NCBI GenBank assembly: GCA_031281855.1
Contig: JAITEW010000266.1
Coordinates: forward strand, 1 to 6,531
Source of the DNA: Treponema sp.
GTDB taxonomy: Bacteria > Spirochaetota > Spirochaetia > Treponematales > Breznakiellaceae
DNA: 6,531 bases
Direction of reading: 5' to 3'
Part shown: in pieces, positions 1 to 6,526 of the stretch
How the letters are laid out: every line of letters begins with the position of its first letter
Numbering within the stretch: position 1 is the stretch's first letter
The notes under the pieces: model-generated
Seen by the model: the letters and a program-made list of their open reading frames with translations, nothing else
Told to the model about the DNA's origin: nothing
Database searches by the model: none
Translations under genes and position numbers: made by a program

Positions 1-2791
1 GAAAAGCTCCCTGGCTTTTGATACTATTTTTGCCGAAGGCCAGAGGCGTTACGTAGAGAGCCTTTCGGCCTATGCCCGGCAGTTCCTGGGCCGCATGGAC
101 AAGCCCGACCTTGATTACATCGAGGGCCTTTCTCCGGCTATTTCAATAGAACAGAAATCCACCCACAGGAACCCCAGGTCTATCGTGGGAACTGTGACGG
201 AAATTTACGATTATTACCGCCTTCTTTACGCCCGCATCGGCGTGCCCCACTGCCCTCAATGCGGCAGGGAGATCAAGGAACAGTCGGTGGATTCCATCAT
301 CGAAACCATTATGGCCCTGGGCCAGGGGGACAAGGTGCAGCTTCTGGCGCCGGTGATCCGGGGGAAAAAAGGGGAGCACCAGAAGATCATCGAAGACGCC
401 AAAAAGGCGGGCTTTGTGCGGGCAAGGATCGACGGGGTGCCGGTGAACCTGGACGAGAAAATCAGCCTGGACAAACAGAAGAAGCACAGCGTTGAGATCA
501 TCGTTGACCGCCTGGTCGTAGGGCCCGGCATCCGCTCCCGCCTGGCGGATTCGGTGGAAACTACCCTCCAGATTGCGGACGGGATCATGCTCATACTGGC
601 CCAGAAACAGGGGGAGGAAAAAGTAAACGAGTATTTCATGTCCCAAAAAAACGCCTGCCCCGACTGCGGCATCTCTATCCCCGAACTCCAGCCCAGGCTC
701 TTTTCCTTTAACAACCCCTACGGCGCCTGCCCCAGTTGTTCGGGCCTGGGAGTCAAGATGGAGTTCGATCCCGGCCTTATTATCCCTGACTGGAGCCTTT
801 CGTTTAACGAACGCGGCATCGTCCCTTACAACCCCGATTCGGCCTGGTACCGCAGCCGCTTTGAAAGCCTCGCGAAGCACTTTAAGTTCAGCCTGGACGC
901 GCCTTTAAGGGACCTGCCCAAAAAGGTAAAGGACATACTCCTGTACGGGACCCACGAGGATATTGAGATTCACTACAAAAACAAGGAAGGAACCAACCAC
1001 TTCGATTACAATACCAAATTCCAGGGCGTTCTTGAGGACATGCGGCGGCGGTATAATGAAACCCAGTCCCCGGGCATGAGGGAATGGTTTGAAAGTTTTA
1101 TGAGCCAGCGGGACTGTGAGGAATGCGGCGGTAAGCGGCTCAAGCGGGAAGCCCTTGGGGTTACTGTGGGAGGGCGGAACATCTGGGAACTCACGGCCCT
1201 TTCGGTCACCGACTCCCTTAAATTTTTTGAGACCGTCAAATTCAACAACACCGAAAAAAAAATCGCCGCCCAGATATTAAAGGAAATCAACGCCCGCCTG
1301 GGGTTCATGAAAAACGTGGGCCTTGATTACCTTACCCTGGAAAGGAAAGCGGCGACACTCTCAGGCGGCGAGGCCCAGCGCATCCGCCTTGCGACCCAGA
1401 TCGGCTCAAGCCTCGTAGGGGTGCTCTACATCCTGGACGAGCCCTCTATCGGCCTCCACCAGCGGGACAACCAGCGCCTTATCGACACCCTCCTGTATCT
1501 CCGCAATCTGGGGAACACCCTCATCGTAGTGGAGCACGACGAGCAGACCCTCCGTACCGCCGACCACATCGTTGACCTGGGGCCCGGCGCGGGGGTCCAC
1601 GGCGGCAGGGTGATTGCCCAGGGGACCCCTGACGAGGTGATGAAGGTTAAGGAAAGCCTCACAGGCCAGTACCTGGCAGGGACCCTCACTATGGAGACGC
1701 CCGGGAAACGGCGTGAAGGAAACGGCAATTTCCTGCGCCTCCGGGGCGTGTCGGAACATAACCTGAAAAACATCGACGTGGAAATCCCTTTGGGTATTTT
1801 TACCTGCATTACCGGGGTTTCGGGTTCCGGCAAATCGACGCTGCTTTCCGACGTGCTCTACCCGGCGCTGGCCAACAAGGTCTACGACACCAGCCGGCAG
1901 GAAGGGGACTACGAAGAACTTGAGGGGGCCGAGTTTATCGACAAGGTCATCGACATCGACCAGAGCCCTATCGGCCGCACCCCCAGGTCCAACCCCGTTA
2001 CGTACGTGGAGGTTTTTACCGAGATCCGCAACCTCTTCGCCAGCCTCCCGGATGCCAGGGCCAGGGGCTACAAGCCCGGCCGTTTTTCGTTCAATGTCCG
2101 GGGAGGCCGCTGCGAGAACTGCGAAGGCGACGGAACCATCACTATTGAAATGAACTTCCTCCCTGACGTGTATATCACCTGCGATGTGTGCCACGGCAAG
2201 CGTTTCAACAAGGAAACCCTGGAGATACGTTATAAAGGAAAGAACATCGCCGATGTGCTGGACATGACCATCGAGGAGGCGGCGGAATTTTTCGCCCCTA
2301 TCCCCAATATAGCCAGGAAGATGGAAACCCTCCTTTCCGTAGGCCTAGGCTACGTGAAGCTCGGCCAGTCGGCCCTGACCCTGTCGGGCGGCGAGGCCCA
2401 GCGGGTCAAGCTGGCCCTGGAGCTTTCCAAGCGTTCCACAGGCAGGACCCTTTACATCCTGGACGAACCCACTACAGGGCTCCACTTTGCCGATGTGAAG
2501 CAGCTTATGGAGGTGATTCAGCGCCTGGTGGATCAGGGGAACACGGTGGTGATGATCGAGCATAACCTGGACGTGCTCCTCCAGGCGGACCACCTTATCG
2601 ACCTGGGGCCAGAAGGCGGCGACAGGGGAGGGGAGGTGATAGTCACCGGAACCCCGGAAGCAGTGGCTAAGTGCGCCTTTTCCTATACAGGCCAGTATAT
2701 CAAGGAACTTTTGGAAGCACGGGCCAAACGATCCGCTGCTTTTAATGAAAAGGACCGCCAGAAACGGCGGGACGCAGCCAGACGTAAATGA
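1..2791 (+). CDS. uvrA: UvrABC excision-repair damage-recognition ATPase UvrA (5' end cut by window edge)
   Basis: UvrA is the cytoplasmic ABC-type ATPase that finds bulky DNA lesions and loads UvrB in nucleotide excision repair. The frame is open from base 2, whose first codon is the Walker A lysine of ABC domain I (KSSLAFDT), matching E. coli K37. About 36 codons are missing; ATG 95 is an internal methionine, because the family sequence continues upstream of it. Seen in order: C-X2-C pair (251, 260); zinc module with Cys codons at 656, 665, 728 and 737; C-X2-C pair (1115, 1124); signature LSGGEAQRIRLA (1358-1393); Walker B YILDEPS (from 1427); second Walker A GSGKST (1823-1840); IDQSPIGRTPRSNP; second zinc module (Cys at 2111, 2120, 2180, 2189); signature LSGGEAQRVKLA (2381-2416); Walker B ILDEPTTGLH (from 2456); switch His at 2561. 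The 929 visible codons plus the missing part give about 965 residues against 940 in E. coli, the excess being mainly a basic C-terminal tail. No frameshift or lost motif is seen. The stop overlaps the next gene. Confidence 0.98.
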   Translation, partial: KSSLAFDTIFAEGQRRYVESLSAYARQFLGRMDKPDLDYIEGLSPAISIEQKSTHRNPRSIVGTVTEIYDYYRLLYARIGVPHCPQCGREIKEQSVDSIIETIMALGQGDKVQLLAPVIRGKKGEHQKIIEDAKKAGFVRARIDGVPVNLDEKISLDKQKKHSVEIIVDRLVVGPGIRSRLADSVETTLQIADGIMLILAQKQGEEKVNEYFMSQKNACPDCGISIPELQPRLFSFNNPYGACPSCSGLGVKMEFDPGLIIPDWSLSFNERGIVPYNPDSAWYRSRFESLAKHFKFSLDAPLRDLPKKVKDILLYGTHEDIEIHYKNKEGTNHFDYNTKFQGVLEDMRRRYNETQSPGMREWFESFMSQRDCEECGGKRLKREALGVTVGGRNIWELTALSVTDSLKFFETVKFNNTEKKIAAQILKEINARLGFMKNVGLDYLTLERKAATLSGGEAQRIRLATQIGSSLVGVLYILDEPSIGLHQRDNQRLIDTLLYLRNLGNTLIVVEHDEQTLRTADHIVDLGPGAGVHGGRVIAQGTPDEVMKVKESLTGQYLAGTLTMETPGKRREGNGNFLRLRGVSEHNLKNIDVEIPLGIFTCITGVSGSGKSTLLSDVLYPALANKVYDTSRQEGDYEELEGAEFIDKVIDIDQSPIGRTPRSNPVTYVEVFTEIRNLFASLPDARARGYKPGRFSFNVRGGRCENCEGDGTITIEMNFLPDVYITCDVCHGKRFNKETLEIRYKGKNIADVLDMTIEEAAEFFAPIPNIARKMETLLSVGLGYVKLGQSALTLSGGEAQRVKLALELSKRSTGRTLYILDEPTTGLHFADVKQLMEVIQRLVDQGNTVVMIEHNLDVLLQADHLIDLGPEGGDRGGEVIVTGTPEAVAKCAFSYTGQYIKELLEARAKRSAAFNEKDRQKRRDAARRK
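2788..2791 (+). promoter_or_regulatory. ATGA stop/start overlap coupling uvrA to lptD
   Basis: The sequence ATGA holds both the lptD start (2788-2790) and the uvrA stop TGA (2789-2791). Upstream of it the only purine-rich candidate is GGCGGGA around 2766-2772, about 15 bases away and a poor Shine-Dalgarno match. The sequence therefore suggests that ribosomes ending uvrA re-initiate on lptD, and that both are on one mRNA. The overlap is read directly; coupling is an inference from the arrangement. Confidence 0.75.
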
Positions 2792-5700
2792 AGCGGCACT
2801 TCTCCTTCGTTATCCTGTTTCTCTCGGCAGCGATTCTGCTTGAAGCTCAGGACGGAGGAGAAGCAGCCGCAGTCCCTGACGCCGCGTTAGACGAAGTTCC
2901 CGCGGAATCGAATGATCCCGAAGCCGGCGTCCTTGAAATGGAGATTAAAACATCCACGCTTACGGAACTGGCATCATGGTGCCGGGAATTGGGCTTGAGC
3001 GACGGCGGGACTAAAGACGACCTGGCCAACCGTCTGCGCAGCTACTTCAAACTGCCCGCTTCAGGAGAGGCTTCCACGGCGGCTAAAGTCATCACCATTG
3101 AATCCGCCCGTACTACCGAATACTTTACCCTGGACGTGGTTGACGAGGAATACGCCAGGCTCCGGGGTGATGTGGTGATAAGCCTCAAGGACGGAGACGC
3201 TGTGCACCGGGTCAAGGCCTGGGAAATTCTGTACAACCGTACCAGGAATATCCTTACCGCCTCAGGAGGGGTGGTATACGTTAAAGAAGAAGGCGACACG
3301 GTTGAAACGTTCAAAGGCGAATCGATAACCGTAAATCTGGACAACTGGTCCAGCATCTTTATGGACGGGATTTCGGAGCGCTCTATTTCAGGAAACGACA
3401 CGGCTTACCGTTTTGCCGGAACCGTGATCTCCAGGAACAGCGAGGAAGTGACGGTCCTGACCAGGGCAGAGATCACTAACGCCAAAAACGAGGAAGCCTA
3501 CTGGTCCCTGAACGCCTCGAAGCTCTGGCTCCTCCCCGGTTCAGACTGGGCGATCCTCAGCGCTGTTCTCAAGGTTGGGAATGTACCGGTCCTGTGGCTG
3601 CCTTTTTTCTTTTATCCTTCTGACGAAATTATCTTCCATCCGGTAGTCGGCTTCCGCAGCAGAGAGGGAACCTTTCTGCAAACCACTACCTATATCCTGG
3701 GGCGGCCCAAAACATCGGGAACATCGGAAAACTCGATAACCAAAATTTTCGGAAGTTCTGCAGATATGGAAAAAGTCCGTGAAGGGGTATTTCTCAGGAG
3801 CACAGGAAAAAAATACCGGGATTCCAACGACACCCGGCTGTCGGTGCTTTTTGACGCTTACGCGAATCTTGGGGCCTATCTGGGAACTGAACTGGCTTTG
3901 CCCAGAAAGGGGGCCTTTGGGGCCTTTGATCTTTCCTTCGGCCTTGGACTTACAAGGAATATCTACCCTATGGGAAGCGTCAACACCCCTTTTCCCCGTT
4001 ACGACGGCGTCAGCGAATGGAATACGGCCCGGCTTTTTTCCCAGGAGATCCCCTTGCGCTACCGTTTTAACATGACCGGATCTGTATCCGCAGGCAACGG
4101 TTCCCTGTCCTGGGCGTTTCCCTATTATTCGGACCCTTATGTAAACCGGGATTTTTTGAACCGCACCGAGGAACTGGACTGGCTTTCTATGCTCCGCGAA
4201 GGCGCCACTGCGGCTTCCCAGGAAACAGAAGATACCTACCTTTCATCCTATGCCTGGACTCTCAACGGACGCTTCTCGCCTTCCTTTCCTGCCCTGGCTC
4301 CTTATATTTCGTCTTTCTCTGTTTCCGGTATTTCCAGTTCCCTGAACTTCGGCAGCCGGGCGGTACCCCAAGCCTCCTATACCGGGCCCTGGTCCCCGCC
4401 AAACCCTGACTATATGTTTTTTTATCCCAATAAATTCAATATCCTGTCGGTGAACGCTTCTCTGAGAGGAACCCCCTATACGTCCGGGGCCGCCGCTGCC
4501 GCCCAGACTTCAACGCAGGCAGGGCGGGAAAAAGCAGCCGCTCCGGGGGATTCCCTTCTGCCGGATCTTCCCCGGCCTCCCTGGGAGGATGAAGAGGCCC
4601 CGAACCAAACCCAGGCCCAAAAGGCCCCGCAGGATCCCTACAGCCTGACGCCTCCGACTCTGAGCCAGCGTTTTGAGACTTCCAGTTCCGGCGGCCCGCG
4701 CCTTGCTATTGATTATTCCCTGGAGCCTACGTTTGGTTCCGAACTCCAGTTCAGGACTTCTCCCTCTAACTGGAAAGAAAAAGAGGATATAGACTGGAGC
4801 GAGATCTCTTCCATGCTGTCCCGGATCAACGCGAGCAGCGGTCTGGGCCTTTCGCTGAGCCACTCTGGCGGCGGGGCCTATTCGGGTTCTTTCAGGCTCA
4901 GAGGCACCGGCGCCTGGCAGGGCTATAATTATATCAATGACGAAGCCGAGGAATTCAGTTCCGCAGGGCAGATAGAAGCCGCCAGAGAACGGGCGTACAA
5001 TCAGACTTATGTTACCTCTAACTGGGAACTGTCCGCCGGGATCCGGCCTTTTTACCGCAGCGCTGTCTGGAGCGCCACCAGTTTTAATTACAGCCTTGGA
5101 GGGCTTTTTGCGCGGACCAAATTTGACGGCTCCGGGGTGACTGACACCGAAGACGATCCCCATTGGGAATGGGAATATGGCGAGTGGACCAAGGAAAAGC
5201 TGAGTACCCACACCGTGTCCGCCAATATTGCCGCTTCGGTCATGAACTACAGCCAGAATCTTAACGTTTCGGCGGTTTTGCCCCCCAAAGACGCCTCGCT
5301 GGCCGGGAATGCCACGGTCAGGGTCTGGATCAGCGAGACCAGCGCCAATACTTCGATTACCGAACCCTGGGACGAAGATAAACGGGTCTTCAAACCCGTC
5401 AACATTACCGAAACCCTCAGGTTCGGTACTCTGGGTAATTTCAGGCAGTACGTTGTCTACGATCCTGAACAGAAGGAATACACCAACCTCAGTTCTTCCC
5501 TCGCTCTTGGCGGATTCACAGCGTCCTATACAATGGCTTACGGCGTGCCGTACAAGCTGCAGGTTACTACCGGCTGGGTTCAGACCGGCGACAAGGATCT
5601 CAATCCCCTGGATCTTTCCTTCGGTTACCGGAAAAGTTTTAAGAAGGATAAGCTCTGGAACAAACGCCTTTCGTTTTCAGTGGATACCAATTCGGGGATC

Positions 5701-6162
5701 AAGTTCGATCTGCAGCGCTATACCTATTCTTCCCTGACATTCTCTCTGGGCCTCACAGTGGGAATCGCCAATTTTATGGAACTGAGTATTTCCACATCTT
5801 CCGCAAACTCCCAGATTTACCGCTATTTCCGGGATATGCCCTTCTTTTCAAGTTCTGTGGATCTTCCTCCGGGGCTGGAGACTAATTTTTTCAAGGATCT
5901 GGTCAATTCCTTCAGGTTTGACGATGCGGATCTGCGGCGGAGTTCGGGATTCAAGCTCAAGTCCTTTAACCTCAGTATGGTCCACCACCTGGGCGACTGG
6001 AACGCCAAGCTGGGGATAACCCTTTCGCCCTACCTTGACAGAACCACCAGCCGCCCGGCATATAAGTTCAACAACCAGATCTCCTTCATGGTCCAGTGGG
6101 TGCCTATTGAGGAGATACGCACTGAAATGACGTACGAGAAGGACAAGATCACCTTTAAGTAG
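2788..6162 (+). CDS. lptD: LptD/OstA-like outer-membrane assembly protein with N-terminal SAP-like motif
   Basis: Proteins of this family form an outer-membrane beta-barrel that, with LptE, inserts lipopolysaccharide into the outer leaflet. Residues 1-20 look like a signal peptide (K2 R3, hydrophobic 5-18, likely cut LEA|Q). There is no lipobox cysteine. An acidic, Ala/Glu-rich spacer (21-52) leads to a SAP-like helix-turn-helix motif (57-88), then an OstA/LptA-type beta domain (about 112-260, with LRGDVVISLKDGD and TASGGVVYVKEEGDTVE). The LptD hallmark NVPVLWLPFFFYPSDE lies at 265-280. The remainder, about 290-1124, has alternating aromatic and polar strands typical of a barrel, interrupted by a Pro/Ala/Gln-rich insert at about 562-637. 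At 1124 residues it is longer than the E. coli protein (784). The only cysteine is C65, so the disulfides of E. coli LptD cannot form. It ends in ITFK, placing Phe next to last. The ATG at 2788 fits the signal peptide and overlaps uvrA. The family call is based on motifs. The substrate is uncertain, since some treponemes lack classical LPS. Confidence 0.82.
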   Translation: MKRHFSFVILFLSAAILLEAQDGGEAAAVPDAALDEVPAESNDPEAGVLEMEIKTSTLTELASWCRELGLSDGGTKDDLANRLRSYFKLPASGEASTAAKVITIESARTTEYFTLDVVDEEYARLRGDVVISLKDGDAVHRVKAWEILYNRTRNILTASGGVVYVKEEGDTVETFKGESITVNLDNWSSIFMDGISERSISGNDTAYRFAGTVISRNSEEVTVLTRAEITNAKNEEAYWSLNASKLWLLPGSDWAILSAVLKVGNVPVLWLPFFFYPSDEIIFHPVVGFRSREGTFLQTTTYILGRPKTSGTSENSITKIFGSSADMEKVREGVFLRSTGKKYRDSNDTRLSVLFDAYANLGAYLGTELALPRKGAFGAFDLSFGLGLTRNIYPMGSVNTPFPRYDGVSEWNTARLFSQEIPLRYRFNMTGSVSAGNGSLSWAFPYYSDPYVNRDFLNRTEELDWLSMLREGATAASQETEDTYLSSYAWTLNGRFSPSFPALAPYISSFSVSGISSSLNFGSRAVPQASYTGPWSPPNPDYMFFYPNKFNILSVNASLRGTPYTSGAAAAAQTSTQAGREKAAAPGDSLLPDLPRPPWEDEEAPNQTQAQKAPQDPYSLTPPTLSQRFETSSSGGPRLAIDYSLEPTFGSELQFRTSPSNWKEKEDIDWSEISSMLSRINASSGLGLSLSHSGGGAYSGSFRLRGTGAWQGYNYINDEAEEFSSAGQIEAARERAYNQTYVTSNWELSAGIRPFYRSAVWSATSFNYSLGGLFARTKFDGSGVTDTEDDPHWEWEYGEWTKEKLSTHTVSANIAASVMNYSQNLNVSAVLPPKDASLAGNATVRVWISETSANTSITEPWDEDKRVFKPVNITETLRFGTLGNFRQYVVYDPEQKEYTNLSSSLALGGFTASYTMAYGVPYKLQVTTGWVQTGDKDLNPLDLSFGYRKSFKKDKLWNKRLSFSVDTNSGIKFDLQRYTYSSLTFSLGLTVGIANFMELSISTSSANSQIYRYFRDMPFFSSSVDLPPGLETNFFKDLVNSFRFDDADLRRSSGFKLKSFNLSMVHHLGDWNAKLGITLSPYLDRTTSRPAYKFNNQISFMVQWVPIEEIRTEMTYEKDKITFK
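2956..3051 (+). other. SAP-like motif inside the LptD-like protein (residues 57-88)
   Basis: The segment starting TLTELASWCRELGL and continuing SDGGTKDDLANRLRSYF follows the SAP pattern: hydrophobic Leu positions in helix 1, a Gly-Leu turn, Gly-Thr-Lys at the start of helix 2, then Leu-x2-Arg-Leu. SAP and related folds (such as the Rho N-terminal region) usually bind nucleic acid. Here the motif follows a signal peptide, so it should sit in the periplasm. Its role there is unknown; it may serve as a small protein-interaction or cell-wall-facing module. Confidence 0.6.
4471..4698 (+). other. Low-complexity Pro/Ala/Gln-rich insert within the barrel region (residues about 562-637)
   Basis: This segment contains an alanine run (GAAAAAQ), the acidic proline stretch RPPWEDEEAPNQ and the glutamine-rich NQTQAQKAPQDP, and closes with ETSSSGG before strand-like sequence (LAIDYSLEP) returns. 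The composition is that of a disordered linker, unlike the aromatic/polar alternation on both sides. In a barrel it would be a long loop, either at the surface or in the periplasm; which side cannot be told from the sequence alone. The reading frame runs through it without interruption. Confidence 0.6.
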
Positions 6163-6171
6163 TGTCTGTCC

Positions 6172-6205
6172 GCAAAGCCGGTTACTTTCAGGGGCTTTGT
6201 TGTTC
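6172..6205 (+). terminator. Probable weak intrinsic terminator after lptD
   Basis: The perfect 7-bp arms CAAAGCC (6173-6179) and GGCTTTG (6193-6199) are separated by a 13-base loop and can be extended by one G-T pair. A short T-rich run follows (TTTGTTGTT, broken by G). It starts about 10 bases after the lptD stop, the expected place for the end of the uvrA-lptD transcript. The large loop and imperfect T-tract make it a modest rather than a strong terminator. Confidence 0.5.
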
Positions 6206-6208
6206 ATG

Positions 6209-6407
6209 GAAAAACGATTTTGTTAAATTTTTCTATAAATACTAAAACCATACATTTTCTATTCAAAAACTCCATTGGTACATAAAACTACTTAAATTTT
6301 GTTAAGGTGTTTTGTGAGAAAAAGAAAAAAACTTTGAATTTTTTTTGAAAATTGTTCTTGACAACCAAAAAAGCCTGGTGTATACTATTACTAGTAAATC
6401 GTTTTTC
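6209..6407. repeat. Pair of 12-bp perfect inverted repeats 175 bp apart
   Basis: GAAAAACGATTT at 6209-6220 is the exact reverse complement of AAATCGTTTTTC at 6396-6407. The right arm lies just downstream of the predicted transcription start, and the left arm about 185 bases upstream of it. This arrangement could be two operator half-sites or sites for one regulator acting by DNA looping. Alternatively the arms could be the ends of a small MITE-like element, but no convincing target-site duplication flanks them (only TG on both sides). The match is read directly; the function is a guess. Confidence 0.5.
6334..6386 (+). promoter_or_regulatory. Strong sigma-70 promoter with UP-element-like sequence
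   Basis: A perfect -35 box TTGACA (6358-6363) is followed by a 17-base spacer and a -10 box TATACT (6381-6386), one mismatch from TATAAT. The expected start is near 6393. Directly upstream, 6334-6355 holds GAATTTTTTTTGAAAATT, which aligns well with the UP-element consensus (A/T core then an A run) bound by the alpha subunit of RNA polymerase. The promoter points away from lptD, towards the right edge, and would drive a transcript with a leader of about 66 bases before the ATG at 6459. Confidence 0.8.
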
Positions 6408-6435
6408 TGACAATGTAAAATGGAGTTTTTATAAC

Positions 6436-6442
6436 AGGAGGG
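6436..6442 (+). promoter_or_regulatory. Strong Shine-Dalgarno (AGGAGGG) with long spacing
   Basis: AGGAGGG is an almost full match to the anti-Shine-Dalgarno end of 16S rRNA and lies downstream of the strong promoter, so the transcript is probably an mRNA. The nearest ATG is at 6459, 16 bases after the motif, longer than the usual 5-9. No ATG, GTG or TTG lies at the optimal distance. The intervening sequence is A/T only. Confidence 0.65.
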
Positions 6443-6457
6443 AATAAAAAATATTAT

Positions 6458-6481
6458 TATGAAGAAATTTGCTTCTTCGTA
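6458..6481 (+). other. Hairpin enclosing the ATG at 6459
   Basis: TATGAAGAA (6458-6466) can pair with TTCTTCGTA (6473-6481) across a 6-base loop, giving nine base pairs with one G-U. The start codon is inside the stem, so folding could reduce initiation. The stem is AT-rich and could be chance, and the right arm lies close to sequence that may be unreliable. Confidence 0.3.
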
Positions 6482-6491
6482 CTGTTTGTAG
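6459..6491 (+). CDS. Start of a downstream gene, or a 10-codon leader peptide; frame closes early
   Basis: The ATG opens MKKFASSYCL and stops at TAG (6489-6491), three bases before a long G run. The promoter and ribosome binding site are those of a well-expressed gene, and the Met-Lys-Lys start resembles the beginning of an exported protein. Two readings are possible: a real gene whose sequence is corrupted by errors near the contig end, or a genuine tiny leader peptide. The adjoining homopolymers favour the first. No product can be named. Confidence 0.3.
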   Translation: MKKFASSYCL

Positions 6492-6493
6492 TT

Positions 6494-6526
6494 GGGGGGG
6501 GGGGGGGCGAGCCCCCCCCGGGGGGG
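6494..6526. repeat. G14 / C8 / G7 homopolymer block at the right end
   Basis: Fourteen G (6494-6507), then CGAG, eight C (6512-6519) and seven G (6520-6526) lie within the last 38 bases. The G and C runs are complementary and could fold back on themselves. The block follows an extremely AT-rich stretch and is most simply read as a sequencing or assembly artefact at a contig end, such as poly-G calls with a fold-back. A true biological G/C hairpin cannot be excluded from this sequence alone. Confidence 0.7.

Larger units (their letters stand above)
6163..6458. other. AT-rich intergenic region without a gene
   Basis: No coding frame with a plausible start and ribosome binding site is visible on either strand. 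The base composition turns sharply to A and T compared with the GC-rich genes on the left. It holds the terminator hairpin, an inverted-repeat pair, A- and T-tracts (6319-6323, 6325-6331, 6339-6346, 6367-6372), a strong promoter and the leader of a downstream transcript. A small palindrome CTTAAATTTTGTTAAG (6291-6306) and a 10-bp direct repeat ATTTTGTTAA (6217-6226 and 6296-6305) are also present; their meaning is unknown. Confidence 0.8.

Noticed and set aside
95..97. ATG 95 as the true uvrA start
   Set aside because: The upstream codons 2-94 encode conserved UvrA sequence (KSSLAFDT, then AEGQRRYVESLSAYARQFLG), so the gene runs off the left edge.
143..880. Long reverse-strand open frame within uvrA
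   Set aside because: It lies wholly antisense to a well-conserved gene, has no recognisable domain, and arises from the GC-rich codon pattern of the + strand.
251..1126. Extra C-X2-C pairs in UvrA (251/260 and 1115/1124) as an unusual metal site
   Set aside because: Many bacterial UvrA proteins carry such pairs, and the Geobacillus structure, as I recall, has three zinc modules; this looks ordinary for the family.
1406..2194. Reverse-strand 262-residue open frame
   Set aside because: Antisense shadow of uvrA ABC domains, with no ribosome binding site or family resemblance seen.
3705..3732. Short tandem repeat around AACATCGG in lptD
   Set aside because: Only two imperfect copies encoding TSGTSENS; too short to be a meaningful repeat.
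4510..5211. Reverse-strand 233-residue open frame within lptD
   Set aside because: Antisense to the LptD-like barrel; composition reflects the complement of the coding strand and no domain is recognisable.
6209..6407. Complete MITE insertion
   Set aside because: Terminal inverted repeats are present but there is no clear target-site duplication, and the segment contains a well-formed promoter; kept only as one possible reading.
6494..6526. G-quadruplex or G/C terminator at the right end
   Set aside because: Unbroken homopolymers at the last bases of the sequence are better explained as a sequencing or assembly artefact.
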